Source: a virus. Taken from it: 43,690 bases of DNA. Location: positions 1 to 43,690 of the IMG/VR virus record IMGVR_UViG_3300028045_000033. One strand, written 5' to 3'. Below are positions 37,858 through 43,690 of this stretch, one piece after another. The translations under genes were made by a program, and so were the position numbers. Positions within the stretch are counted from its first letter, which is position 1. Every line of letters starts with the position of its first letter. The notes under the pieces are model-generated. The model ran no database searches, was not told where the DNA came from, and was given only the letters and a program-made list of their open reading frames with translations.

Positions 37858-38582
37858 TGAAACCACCAGTAGTTGCCAATAGATTAGGCTCTTTATCACA
37901 AGTCAATAATAGCGTTATTGGTGTTAATGGTGCTATTGATGGTACAGTCACTTACTCAAGCGTCAAGTTTGATAATGGTGCTGATACAGGAACGGTGAGA
38001 AATAACCGAGTGGTATTTCTAGAAACATCAGGCACACTATTACCTAATACAGATCAATATACTGTAGAGTATTGGTGTCAACCAACATGGGCATGTACTG
38101 ATTCAGTGGCACAGGATGGAGTTCAGCACCTACTATGGGGGTTGCATACTGATACATCAGACTCTACAGACTGGGAACACATAAACATATTTAATGGTTC
38201 TTCGTATTGGTATTCAAAAACGCCATCAGGTACAGAACTTAATCCAAGACTCGACACAATAAGTGGTTTAACGTGGACAGCTAGTGAAATCTTTCACATT
38301 GCTTGGGTAGTTGATAAGAATGGTATAGGTGGTGGTAGTGATACACTAAGAGTATATAAAAATGGTACTTCCATATTTAACTATACAGGTTCACGCACAA
38401 CGGGTGCAAGTAGCACAATTAAATCATTTGTATTGGGTTCATATGATAATTTTACGGCTGGTGCAAGTGCTGGTGCCAAGACCGTATTTGATAATGTTAG
38501 ATTATACGACTATGCAAAGACCGACTTTTCGGATAGATTTAATGAGCGTGGTGGATTTAATGACCATCAAATAATATTATAG
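37857..38582 (+). CDS. LamG/ConA-like lectin-fold fibre protein
   Basis: 241 residues. FLETSGTLLPNTDQYTVEYW and WVVDKNGIGGGSDTLRVYKNG to KTVFDNVRLYDYAKTDFSDRF follow the jelly-roll order of laminin-G-like domains (strand, loop, RVYKNG hairpin, DNVRLY strand). Related in type to the 24635 protein. Probably a carbohydrate-binding receptor-recognition protein at the tail end. Confidence 0.75.
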   Translation: MKPPVVANRLGSLSQVNNSVIGVNGAIDGTVTYSSVKFDNGADTGTVRNNRVVFLETSGTLLPNTDQYTVEYWCQPTWACTDSVAQDGVQHLLWGLHTDTSDSTDWEHINIFNGSSYWYSKTPSGTELNPRLDTISGLTWTASEIFHIAWVVDKNGIGGGSDTLRVYKNGTSIFNYTGSRTTGASSTIKSFVLGSYDNFTAGASAGAKTVFDNVRLYDYAKTDFSDRFNERGGFNDHQIIL

Positions 38583-38590
38583 GAGCTAAC

Positions 38591-38821
38591 ATGAAAGCAG
38601 ATGAACGCCGTGAAAATTGTAAATCATACCAAGACAAAGTCGATAGGCTTGTAAAACAAATAGATGGTAATGGGAAACCAGGGTTGATTGACGATACAAC
38701 ACAAATCAAAGTTAAGCAGGGTAAAATTGATACTAAAATCAATATACTTACATGGCTTCAAAGCATCACGGCTGTTGCTATGGTATCCGGAGCTATTAAA
38801 ATAATATTCTTTGTGTCATGA
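38591..38821 (+). CDS. Single-span membrane protein of the lysis cassette
   Basis: 76 residues: helical N-terminal domain (KADERRENCKSYQDKVDRLV) and one C-terminal hydrophobic helix (about 57-76, SITAVAMVSGAIKIIFFV). This resembles small phage XhlA-like or hemolysin-type lysis accessories. It overlaps the endolysin start by four bases. Confidence 0.6.
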   Translation: MKADERRENCKSYQDKVDRLVKQIDGNGKPGLIDDTTQIKVKQGKIDTKINILTWLQSITAVAMVSGAIKIIFFVS

Positions 38822-39234
38822 CACATATCGAATACAAGTCAGATCGCGAACGCCTGAACATGGAATCGGGCAATGTCAAACAGAAGCTTGTCAACATCCT
38901 AAAACTGGGGATTGAGTGGGCATCTATAGAATACCCAAACTATGAAACGTTTACCATTACCGGAGTACACCGCACACAAAAAGAGCAAGACGATATATAT
39001 GGTAATAACAAAGATAAAAAACTGGCTGCAAAGTACAAGCGTAAACCGTGGCCATCAGTGCATATGTATTGGAGGGGTCTTGATATTCGTACCAAAGACA
39101 TGCCCCGTGGGATGGCTAAGAGATTAACGGAGTTCTTTAATATGATACGCTATGACAAGAAACGACCTAAAAAGAAGACAGCTATATTACATAATGTCGG
39201 TAAGGGTAACCATATTCACCTACAAATTGTATGA
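38818..39234 (+). CDS. Peptidase M15-like endolysin
   Basis: 138 residues. TITGVHRTQKEQDDIYG, then WPSVHMYWRGLDIRT with Ser80-x-His82-x6-Asp89, and GNHIHLQIV with His132-x-His134. The SxHxxxxxxD and HxH pattern is that of M15 D-Ala-D-Ala/L-Ala-D-Glu peptidases, which cut the cross-links of peptidoglycan. No export signal, so release depends on a holin. It overlaps the genes on each side by four bases. Confidence 0.88.
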   Translation: MTHIEYKSDRERLNMESGNVKQKLVNILKLGIEWASIEYPNYETFTITGVHRTQKEQDDIYGNNKDKKLAAKYKRKPWPSVHMYWRGLDIRTKDMPRGMAKRLTEFFNMIRYDKKRPKKKTAILHNVGKGNHIHLQIV

Positions 39235-39590
39235 AGATTCCTAAAATAACAACATTATTTCTACTCGTAGCTACAGGTATTGTAGTTATCTTCGATATAG
39301 TTGTATTAATCGCCGGAGGTTATGAAGCTACTATATCATATCAAGTATTCTGTTCATCCTGGAATATCCCATTTATACCGTTTGCATGTGGTACACTCAT
39401 GAGTCATTTTTTTGCACCCGATTTTTTTAGCAAGAAAATACCGCGTTTACGCTATGCCATCTGGATAACTATTTCAGCGTTTTTTTTATTTATATCAATT
39501 AAATTTTATCCTTTACATATACACCCATTTGTGGTATTATTACTTGGTATGATTAACGGTTGCCTGTGGGCACAGCGTAAGGAGATTTAA
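39231..39590 (+). CDS. Multi-span membrane protein (holin candidate)
   Basis: 119 residues with about three or four hydrophobic helices (8-29, 45-62, 73-93, 98-113) and a basic C-terminus (WAQRKEI). Position directly after the endolysin supports a holin or holin partner role. I cannot separate it from the two smaller membrane proteins that follow. Confidence 0.6.
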   Translation: MKIPKITTLFLLVATGIVVIFDIVVLIAGGYEATISYQVFCSSWNIPFIPFACGTLMSHFFAPDFFSKKIPRLRYAIWITISAFFLFISIKFYPLHIHPFVVLLLGMINGCLWAQRKEI

Positions 39591-39591
39591 T

Positions 39592-39675
39592 ATGGTTGAA
39601 GCAATACAAACAATCGTAATACTAGCAATAGCAATAGGAGTTATAATATGGGTACTATCATTAAGACCACTGTAA
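39592..39675 (+). CDS. 27-residue single-span membrane peptide
   Basis: MVEAIQTIVILAIAIGVIIW then VLSLRPL: one membrane helix with almost no soluble part. AAGGAG lies upstream and the reading frame overlaps the next gene by 28 bases. Holin-region mini proteins of this type exist in many phages; this may regulate holin timing. Low information. Confidence 0.5.
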   Translation: MVEAIQTIVILAIAIGVIIWVLSLRPL

Positions 39676-39869
39676 AAGACAAAGTAAAAGAAAGTAGCAC
39701 ACTTGCCGTGGTAATCTTTGCTATGGCATTTCTAACCGTTAACGCTGTACTGCAATTTATCGGTGTTAAAGTCGATTATATGGGTTCGCTTGTGGATAAA
39801 TCATTCTACATATTCATGATCTATATCGGTGGTAATAAGGCCAAAGATGCTATAAAAGGCAAAAAGTGA
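39648..39869 (+). CDS. Holin-like protein
   Basis: 73 residues with two hydrophobic helices (about 18-37 and 50-63) and a positively charged tail (NKAKDAIKGKK). Small size, two spans and charged C-terminus match class II holins. TAGGAG seven bases upstream. Confidence 0.65.
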   Translation: MGTIIKTTVKDKVKESSTLAVVIFAMAFLTVNAVLQFIGVKVDYMGSLVDKSFYIFMIYIGGNKAKDAIKGKK

Positions 39870-40033
39870 AAGTGTTGGCAATCATCAAGTGCATAATTGT
39901 CGGTTTATTGTGTATGGTGGCTGGTTATTTATATCGGCTATCATTAAACCGTAAAATCAAGAAGAAAATTAAAAAGGTGCCAAATGTCAAAATTGATATT
40001 AACGATAGTAATAAGTATAACTTGTTTGATTAG
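39866..40033 (+). CDS. Small inner-membrane protein overlapping the spanin-like gene
   Basis: 55 residues from GTG 39866 with AAAGG six bases upstream. One membrane helix at the N-terminus (AIIKCIIVGLLCMVAGYLY) and a basic C-terminal tail. Its last 50 bases overlap the next gene in a different frame. Nested arrangements like this are typical of Rz/Rz1 spanin pairs, but the tail is short for an inner-membrane spanin. Confidence 0.5.
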   Translation: MKVLAIIKCIIVGLLCMVAGYLYRLSLNRKIKKKIKKVPNVKIDINDSNKYNLFD

Positions 40034-40331
40034 CCAGTACGATACGGAACTATTTTTACTTAAACCGCAGTATAATATATATCAAATAGACGGGCAAGAA
40101 ATGTTTTGTTTCGATTACTCGAACATGAAAATATTAGTTGCTAAACATTCAGTAATCACTAATATATTTTTGCCGTCAGATGACTGTATTTTTTCAAACA
40201 TGCAATCTCAAATTGAGATATTAGAAGCTGAAAACCAAAAGCAAGAACTATACAACAAACTCAAAACATATGGCATTATCGGGATCGGTATATATGCCAT
40301 AATCACCACCACAATTATTTTAATAAAATAA
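39984..40331 (+). CDS. Spanin-like periplasmic protein with two membrane segments
   Basis: 115 residues. N-terminal hydrophobic segment (3-18, with Cys14 but Thr at the -1 position, so a poor lipobox), a periplasmic middle with two Cys and a coiled-coil stretch (NMQSQIEILEAENQKQELYNK), and a C-terminal membrane helix (about 95-114). A unimolecular spanin such as T1 gp11 has lipid at one end and a membrane helix at the other; this is a plausible but unproven member. It is the last lysis gene. Confidence 0.5.
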   Translation: MSKLILTIVISITCLISQYDTELFLLKPQYNIYQIDGQEMFCFDYSNMKILVAKHSVITNIFLPSDDCIFSNMQSQIEILEAENQKQELYNKLKTYGIIGIGIYAIITTTIILIK

Positions 40332-40340
40332 AAAAAACAT

Positions 40341-40369
40341 TTGACTTTTCCCTACTTATGTAGTACAAT
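40341..40369 (+). promoter_or_regulatory. Sigma-70 promoter of the recombination operon
   Basis: TTGACT (40341-40346), 17 bp, TACAAT (40364-40369), directly after the lysis genes. Aligns without gaps over 52 bp with the promoter at 43507, 37 positions identical. Confidence 0.9.
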
Positions 40370-40379
40370 TAGAGTACAT
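40357..40379. promoter_or_regulatory. Operator candidate A (shared inverted repeat over the -10)
   Basis: ATGTA (40358-40362) and TACAT (40375-40379) form an inverted repeat with a 12-bp spacer that includes the -10 box. The same ATGTA-N12-TACAT, in the same place, occurs at 43524-43545. Confidence 0.75.
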
Positions 40380-40398
40380 TAAAAACAAGGAGTAAGGG

Positions 40399-40638
40399 AT
40401 GATTGAATCAACAATAAAGACAAATAGTGAAAACCAAGATATTGATTTTCCATGTCTCATGATAAGTGATGGCGGGATGATAGTTTTATTTGAAGAACGT
40501 GGTCATGGCATGGTTGTGACAGGTGATAGTCACCGGCCTATAGGAGATATAGGTAAATGCTGGGGTATGAGCAATTTTAAGCCATTTTACGGGGAAGTTA
40601 CGCTTAGTCAGAAAAGGGGTAATTATGTCAGAAGTTAA
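40399..40638 (+). CDS. Paralogous small phage protein, copy 2
   Basis: 79 residues. FPCLMISDGGMIVLFEERGHGMVV and CWGMSNFKPFYGEVTLSQ match the 10125 protein. AAGGAGTAAGGG upstream. First gene of the operon and next to an RHH gene, so it may be part of a regulatory pair. It overlaps that gene by 14 bases. Function unknown. Confidence 0.7.
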   Translation: MIESTIKTNSENQDIDFPCLMISDGGMIVLFEERGHGMVVTGDSHRPIGDIGKCWGMSNFKPFYGEVTLSQKRGNYVRS

Positions 40639-40762
40639 AAGCATACGAGGTATTGATAACAGTATCTTTGAACGTTTCAAGCGTAAAGCTAAAAAAGAAG
40701 GTTGGATTATCGGCATACTATTTAATAAGCTGATGAAAGACTATATCGGGGGTAGAAAATGA
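40625..40762 (+). CDS. Ribbon-helix-helix-like regulator
   Basis: 45 residues: VKSIRGID (beta strand), NSIFERFKRKAKKEGW (helix A), turn, IIGILFNKLMKDYI (helix B). This is the Arc/MetJ plan, shorter than most. It lies in the operon driven by the promoter with the shared operator and is the best candidate to bind that operator. Overlaps both neighbours. Confidence 0.65.
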   Translation: MSEVKSIRGIDNSIFERFKRKAKKEGWIIGILFNKLMKDYIGGRK

Positions 40763-41124
40763 AACCACAAACTATAAAAATTGATAACGTAGAATATGTA
40801 AGAAAAGACGCACAAAAAGAGCAAGGTGCTAAAGTTGACGGTATGGAATGCGTTATGATACGTACATACTCAGCAGGGGTACACTTTGGATACTTAAAAC
40901 GTAGAGATGGAAAAGAAGTAGAACTAGTAAATGCTAAACGTGTATTTTACTGGGATGGAGCGTGTTCATTATCACAATTAGCTGTAGACGGTTCGCAAAA
41001 GTCTGAAAACTGCAAAATATCTATTGCTGTAGATAGTATTATTCTAACTGAAACAATCGAAATAATACCAATGACTCAAGACTCAATTACGAATCTTTAT
41101 GGGATACAGGAATGGAAAAAATAA
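40759..41124 (+). CDS. DUF6948-like phage protein
   Basis: 121 residues. Signature VMIRTYSAGVHFGYLKRRDGKEVELVNA, then WYW-like FYWDGACSLSQLAVDGS, and IILTETIEIIPMTQDS with a C-terminal WKK. This fits a common phage protein family (DUF6948) of unknown function. In many phages a Gly-Ser-Tyr-Asp repeat gene follows, as it does here. Confidence 0.75.
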   Translation: MKPQTIKIDNVEYVRKDAQKEQGAKVDGMECVMIRTYSAGVHFGYLKRRDGKEVELVNAKRVFYWDGACSLSQLAVDGSQKSENCKISIAVDSIILTETIEIIPMTQDSITNLYGIQEWKK

Positions 41125-41339
41125 ACTGGTCTGGATCTGGAGATGGATCTGGATATGGAGATGGATCTGGATATGGATCTGGATCTGGATATGGAGATGG
41201 AGATGGATATGGAGATGGATCTGGAACTGGATATGGATCTGGATATGGATCTGGAGATGGATATGGATATGGAGATGGATCTGGAACTGGATATGGATCT
41301 GGATATGGATCTGGATATGGATATGGATATGGGTCATGA
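41112..41339 (+). CDS. Gly-Ser/Tyr/Asp repeat protein
   Basis: 75 residues, MEKINWSGSGDGSGYGDGSG and on in the same style: alternating Gly with Ser, Tyr, Asp or Thr nearly to the end. It overlaps the DUF6948 gene by 13 bases. Coding in this frame is preferred because two-residue repeats of this exact type follow DUF6948 genes elsewhere; the other open frames give Trp-Ile or Asp-Met/Leu alternation, which is implausible. Intrinsically disordered, with aromatic Tyr spaced between Gly: a condensate-prone composition. No function known. Confidence 0.65.
   Translation: MEKINWSGSGDGSGYGDGSGYGSGSGYGDGDGYGDGSGTGYGSGYGSGDGYGYGDGSGTGYGSGYGSGYGYGYGS
41130..41336 (+). repeat. Hexanucleotide GGATCT/GGATAT/GGAGAT repeat array
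   Basis: About 207 bp of GGAxxT hexamers with three main variants at bases four and five. The array has no stop codon in any forward frame and at least one reverse frame. A longer-range pattern GGATCTGGAACTGGATATGG recurs at about 41218 and 41278, so part of the tract was duplicated. Confidence 0.95.
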
Positions 41340-41366
41340 GAACAAAATAAACAAAGGAGTTAAATT

Positions 41367-41555
41367 ATGAAACAAGCAGCAACAGAAAATGTGTCTAATA
41401 TCATCACAATACGCAAGATGGTTCAAGATGAAGACGGTAATAAACGTTACAAGATTAAAAACATATACACCGATAAAAACAATAACACGCTATTTGAACA
41501 CGTTATTTATAGCGAGTCCGAAGAGTTAGAGGAGATCGTCGATGACTACGTGTAA
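41367..41555 (+). CDS. Hypothetical protein
   Basis: 62 residues, beta-rich N-terminus with TIRKMVQDEDGNKRYKIKN and an acidic C-terminus (SESEELEEIVDDYV). AAAGGAGTT upstream. Overlaps the following gene by 14 bases. Not recognised. Confidence 0.6.
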   Translation: MKQAATENVSNIITIRKMVQDEDGNKRYKIKNIYTDKNNNTLFEHVIYSESEELEEIVDDYV

Positions 41556-41727
41556 CAAACAGAGGGAGACCGTTAATAATGGCCTAAACTATATCATTGC
41601 AGAGATGAAAAAGCGTGATGAACGAATGAAGGCGTTTAAGAAAAACCACTGGAAACAACACCTGACATTTCAGGATCGTGTTAGGATGCTAGAGGATTTT
41701 TACAACATACGGAGACAATGTAGATGA
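41542..41727 (+). CDS. Basic helical hypothetical protein
   Basis: 61 residues, mostly helical and basic (EMKKRDERMKAFKKNHWKQHL). GGAG nine bases upstream. Overlaps the annealing-protein gene by four bases. Function not recognised; nucleic-acid binding is possible given composition and context. Confidence 0.6.
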   Translation: MTTCNKQRETVNNGLNYIIAEMKKRDERMKAFKKNHWKQHLTFQDRVRMLEDFYNIRRQCR

Positions 41728-42239
41728 AAACAATTAAATTGCAGGGTCGTGAATATGTTAAGGTAATTGACCGACTAAAGTACTTTAATGAAAATCATAA
41801 AGACGGTACGATAAACACAAAGTATGAAATCGTAGGAAATAATGTAGTCTTTACCGCTGAAATTTATATTAACGGTGAGCTACAAACTACTGGACACGCT
41901 TTAAAGAGTATTGCCAAAGAGTTTGAACTTGAAAAATGTGAAACTCGTGCAATCGGTAGAGCATTAGGTATATTTGGTATAGGTGCGGATAATAGTATAT
42001 CAACCTATGACGAGGTGAAAGAAGCAATAAGTCAAGATATACCACAGAATACGCAAACAAAAGAAGACCAAGAAAAAGCAAGGAAAACACTAATAGACAA
42101 AGCTAAAAAAGCATACAAAACAGTTAAAGACCCAAACGACACCATCAAAGAGTGGAGATCTCAAATCGAGATACTCGAAAATGTTGACATCGTCAAGGGT
42201 ATGCAATCAATACAAAAACTAATACAGGGGCAAAAATGA
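41724..42239 (+). CDS. Rad52/Sak-like single-strand annealing protein
   Basis: 171 residues. LQGREYVKVIDRLKYFNENH, TAEIYINGELQTTGHALK and ELEKCETRAIGRALGIFGIG followed by ISTYDEVKEAI are the signature positions of phage annealing proteins of the Rad52/Erf type: N-terminal KxYxxVxxR and the ETxAxGRALxxLG motif. A Lys-rich linker and a helical C-terminus follow. It anneals complementary single strands for replication-linked recombination, consistent with SSB two genes downstream and with the repeat-bounded genes elsewhere in this genome. Confidence 0.72.
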   Translation: MKTIKLQGREYVKVIDRLKYFNENHKDGTINTKYEIVGNNVVFTAEIYINGELQTTGHALKSIAKEFELEKCETRAIGRALGIFGIGADNSISTYDEVKEAISQDIPQNTQTKEDQEKARKTLIDKAKKAYKTVKDPNDTIKEWRSQIEILENVDIVKGMQSIQKLIQGQK

Positions 42240-42433
42240 AACATCTTACACCTATAAAAGCAATAAGGCAAAAATGTTTAGATTGTTGCTGTGATTCTGC
42301 GAAAGAAGTTAAAGAGTGCAATATACCTAATTGCTCTCTTTATAAGTTTAGGATGGGTAAGAATCCAAATATAGACAGAAGTTCAAAAAAGGGCTTAGTA
42401 CCTAGTCAATTTTTGTCTAAAACAGCCGATTAA
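42236..42433 (+). CDS. Conserved Cys-rich phage protein
   Basis: 65 residues: AIRQKCLDCCCDSAKEVKEC, then NCSLYKFRMGKNP. The pattern IRxKCLDCCxxxxxEVxxC...CxLYxxRxGxNP is common to phage and prophage proteins of unknown function, almost certainly zinc-binding. ATGA overlap with the annealing protein gene. Confidence 0.75.
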   Translation: MKHLTPIKAIRQKCLDCCCDSAKEVKECNIPNCSLYKFRMGKNPNIDRSSKKGLVPSQFLSKTAD

Positions 42434-42454
42434 AACAACAAAGGAGAAAATATA

Positions 42455-42871
42455 ATGTCATACGATATCAATAATATTACAATAATAGGACGATTAGTCA
42501 GAGACCCAGAGTCAACATATACAAAATCAAATAAGCACTACTGTCGGTTTTCAATAGCAGTTAACGAGGGTAAAGACCAAGTATCATTTTTTGATGTAAC
42601 AGCATGGGAAAAAACAGCGGATTCTATATCCCAGTACATGAAAAAGGGTAGTCAAATTGCTATTAGCGGAAAACTTAGACAAGATAGATGGCAAGATCAA
42701 CATGGGCAACCCAAAAGCCGTATATCTATCAATGCAAACTCTGTGCAATTTCTTGGTGGTAATCCACAAACACAACAGAATCCAAGCCAACAAATGACAG
42801 GGCAACAGAATACAGCACAACAAAACTATAACCAAGCCCAAAGTATAGACTTTGACAATATAACTGGCTAA
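42455..42871 (+). CDS. ssb: Single-stranded DNA-binding protein
   Basis: 138 residues. NITIIGRLVRDPESTYTKSN, FSIAVNEGKDQVSFFDVTAW and YMKKGSQIAISGKLRQDRW form the OB fold; a Gln/Asn-rich disordered linker (about 104-130) and an acidic tail (IDFDNITG) follow. The tail replaces the host DDDIPF ending, which may change partner binding. It coats single strands during replication and recombination. AAAGGAG upstream. Confidence 0.93.
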   Translation: MSYDINNITIIGRLVRDPESTYTKSNKHYCRFSIAVNEGKDQVSFFDVTAWEKTADSISQYMKKGSQIAISGKLRQDRWQDQHGQPKSRISINANSVQFLGGNPQTQQNPSQQMTGQQNTAQQNYNQAQSIDFDNITG

Positions 42872-42872
42872 T

Positions 42873-42998
42873 ATGCATATTGAATGTCAGCAATGTAAAT
42901 ACCATAGTCATGAATCTAGCAAGCATCCGTGTTGCACATGCCTTGCTAATTTTATGGCTACTGGTAAATTGACGGAGTATAAAGATAAAAATGGATGA
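42873..42998 (+). CDS. 41-residue zinc-binding protein
   Basis: MHIECQQCKYHSHESSKHPC then CTCLANFMATGKLTEYKDKNG: CQQC or CxxC at 5-8 and CCTC at 20-23 with His residues, an evident zinc site. No Shine-Dalgarno; its start is one base after the SSB stop, so coupled translation is likely. Overlaps the next gene by eight bases. Confidence 0.55.
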   Translation: MHIECQQCKYHSHESSKHPCCTCLANFMATGKLTEYKDKNG

Positions 42999-43440
42999 TC
43001 TTACAAATCTGTTTATAAAAAAAATATCTACCCTCGAAGATACTATATCTAAGGGGGCGGATATCACCGCGATAAAAGACGAGGTTATAAAGCTACGTAA
43101 CTGGCTTGCATCAGATAGATTTATTCAGCAACATAAAACATGCCAAGCGTTTTTAACATATTTATGGAGACACGATGGCCGATATAAGGCTAGGAGGGGT
43201 TTTGTATCATTTATCAAGTGTAAGCTCGGCTTTGCTGATATAAACGTCACAGAAGCCACTATAGACGGTCAGAAAGTGCGATTTGAAAAGTATCTACCTT
43301 GGTCGCTATCATACGGTAGTTGCTCCCAAAAGAAACACCAACGATTCTTGAATGATCTGAAACAATACGCACTTGATAAATACCATGTAGATTTCGACGG
43401 TTGGTTAAACGAATATTCAGCATTCCCAGAGCTTGTATAG
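42991..43440 (+). CDS. Hypothetical protein at the end of the recombination operon
   Basis: 149 residues, mixed helix and strand with an aromatic, basic core (FLTYLWRHDGRYKARRGFVS) and Cys133-like residues absent at the end. No recognised family. It overlaps the small zinc gene and ends 113 bases before the right terminal repeat. Confidence 0.65.
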   Translation: MDDLTNLFIKKISTLEDTISKGADITAIKDEVIKLRNWLASDRFIQQHKTCQAFLTYLWRHDGRYKARRGFVSFIKCKLGFADINVTEATIDGQKVRFEKYLPWSLSYGSCSQKKHQRFLNDLKQYALDKYHVDFDGWLNEYSAFPELV

Positions 43441-43506
43441 CAAGTATCGTGCCAAATGTATATAATGCTAACAATATTTTTTTTATAATTTTTTGTTAAT
43501 ATTTGT
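43441..43506. other. AT-rich gap with an inverted repeat
   Basis: 66 bp almost without G or C after 43470. TAACAA (43469-43474) and TTGTTA (43493-43498) bracket an uninterrupted T/A run. It could end the preceding operon weakly or ease promoter melting. No gene is visible. Confidence 0.35.
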
Positions 43507-43535
43507 TTGACTTATTACCTAATATGTATTACAAT
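43507..43535 (+). promoter_or_regulatory. Sigma-70 promoter of the early operon
   Basis: TTGACT (43507-43512), 17 bp, TACAAT (43530-43535), just before the terminal repeat, so in the circular genome it drives the gene at 11. Aligns without gaps with the promoter at 40341. Confidence 0.9.
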
Positions 43536-43546
43536 AATAATACATA
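43523..43546. promoter_or_regulatory. Operator candidate B (shared inverted repeat over the -10)
   Basis: TATGTATT (43523-43530) pairs with AATACATA (43539-43546), eight bases per arm with eight between. The core ATGTA-N12-TACAT is identical in arrangement to 40358-40379. The repeat covers the -10 box, so a bound protein should block RNA polymerase. Confidence 0.78.
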
Positions 43547-43553
43547 ACAATTA

Positions 43554-43690
43554 AGGAGACATTATGAACCTATCAAACAATCAACCAACCGAGTTCACAG
43601 TATCACGCAACATAGCACTAAGCAAGGTTAATAATAAACTTGAAACACTTATGTCAGCATTATCATGTAACCTCGACTTGAGACTATATC
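43554..43690. repeat. Terminal direct repeat, right copy
   Basis: 137 bases matching 1-138, exact over the first 126, then one T short (TT at 43678-43679 where the left copy has TTT). The partial gene in this copy is therefore frameshifted. Confidence 0.95.
43564..43690 (+). pseudogene. Partial, frameshifted second copy of the first gene
   Basis: Starts with the same ATG and codons as the gene at 11, but a missing T after codon 38 shifts the frame, and the window ends soon after. The change is in a T run at the very end of the sequence and is most simply a read or assembly error, not a biological pseudogene. Confidence 0.7.

Noticed and set aside
41130-41336. CRISPR-like repeats
   Set aside because: The unit is six bases with no spacers and no cas genes nearby; it is a coding simple-sequence array.
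41083-41370. Other open frames in the hexamer array (Trp-Ile, Asp-Met/Leu, and reverse His-Ile repeats)
   Set aside because: Side effects of the six-base repeat; no ribosome sites and implausible proteins.
1-43690. Lysogeny module (integrase, CI/Cro, att sites)
   Set aside because: No tyrosine or serine recombinase motifs or lambda-like repressor were found; the RHH proteins alone do not show a temperate lifestyle.
1-43690. tRNA or other known structured RNA genes
   Set aside because: No T-loop GGTTCGANTC plus acceptor-stem combination was found by eye; a covariance-model search would be needed to exclude a divergent one.

Overview
The window is the essentially complete genome of a tailed double-stranded DNA phage with siphovirus architecture: tape measure, tail tube and tail-assembly chaperones are present, and no sheath. 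All convincing genes are on the + strand. They are tightly packed, with many ATGA-type overlaps and Shine-Dalgarno sequences of the AAGGAG/AGGGG type, and the DNA is AT-rich by eye. Bases 1-138 recur at 43554-43690 (one base missing in a T run), so the molecule is circular or terminally redundant with a unit of about 43.55 kb. I see no integrase, CI-like repressor, tRNA, CRISPR array, insertion sequence, DNA polymerase or RNA polymerase. A Gram-negative host is inferred from the lipoprotein, the spanin-like protein, the M15 peptidase lysis gene and a heptosyltransferase-like gene; I cannot name the host or a close phage relative.

Layout: (1) 1-3052, early small genes, several zinc-binding, including an Imm5-like protein with a simple-sequence tail; at least two small genes here are flanked by direct repeats. 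(2) 3053-9467, replication and nucleic-acid metabolism: winged-helix initiator with an origin-like repeat region, two DUF551 copies, DnaB-like helicase, C5 cytosine methyltransferase, RtcB RNA ligase, VRR-NUC and HNH nucleases. (3) 9451-12298, a second operon starting with a ribbon-helix-helix protein translated from an apparently leaderless transcript, ending with a DnaQ-like exonuclease and an HEXXH protein. (4) 12299-16404, a surface-modification cluster: GT9-like and GT29 sialyltransferase-like glycosyltransferases, two SAM methyltransferases and a lipoprotein, headed by a structured leader and a duplicated translation start. (5) 16405-19285, small genes, a GIY-YIG nuclease and the terminase subunits. 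(6) 19286-38582, virion genes: portal, MuF-like, neck, fibre/decoration proteins, scaffold, major capsid, connectors, tail tube, frameshifted chaperones, tape measure, distal tail, Tal-like and fibres. (7) 38591-40331, lysis. (8) 40332-43440, early/recombination genes including a second RHH protein, a DUF6948 protein followed by a Gly-Ser/Tyr/Asp repeat protein, a Rad52/Sak-like annealing protein and SSB.

Regulation is unusually readable. Seven promoters have TTGACA/T, exactly 17 bp, and TATAAT-like boxes, which points to the host housekeeping RNA polymerase. Two of them (40341 and 43507) align without gaps for 52 bp and share an inverted repeat ATGTA-N12-TACAT across the -10 box, so the recombination operon and the early operon probably answer to one regulator; the RHH protein encoded just downstream of one is the natural candidate. 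The initiator mRNA leader can fold so that its ribosome site is hidden, the glycosyltransferase operon has a hairpin with a CCUCCCCU loop that matches the ribosome sites below it, and the capsid promoter runs into a 22-bp perfect palindrome. The tail chaperone pair carries a textbook -1 frameshift signal.
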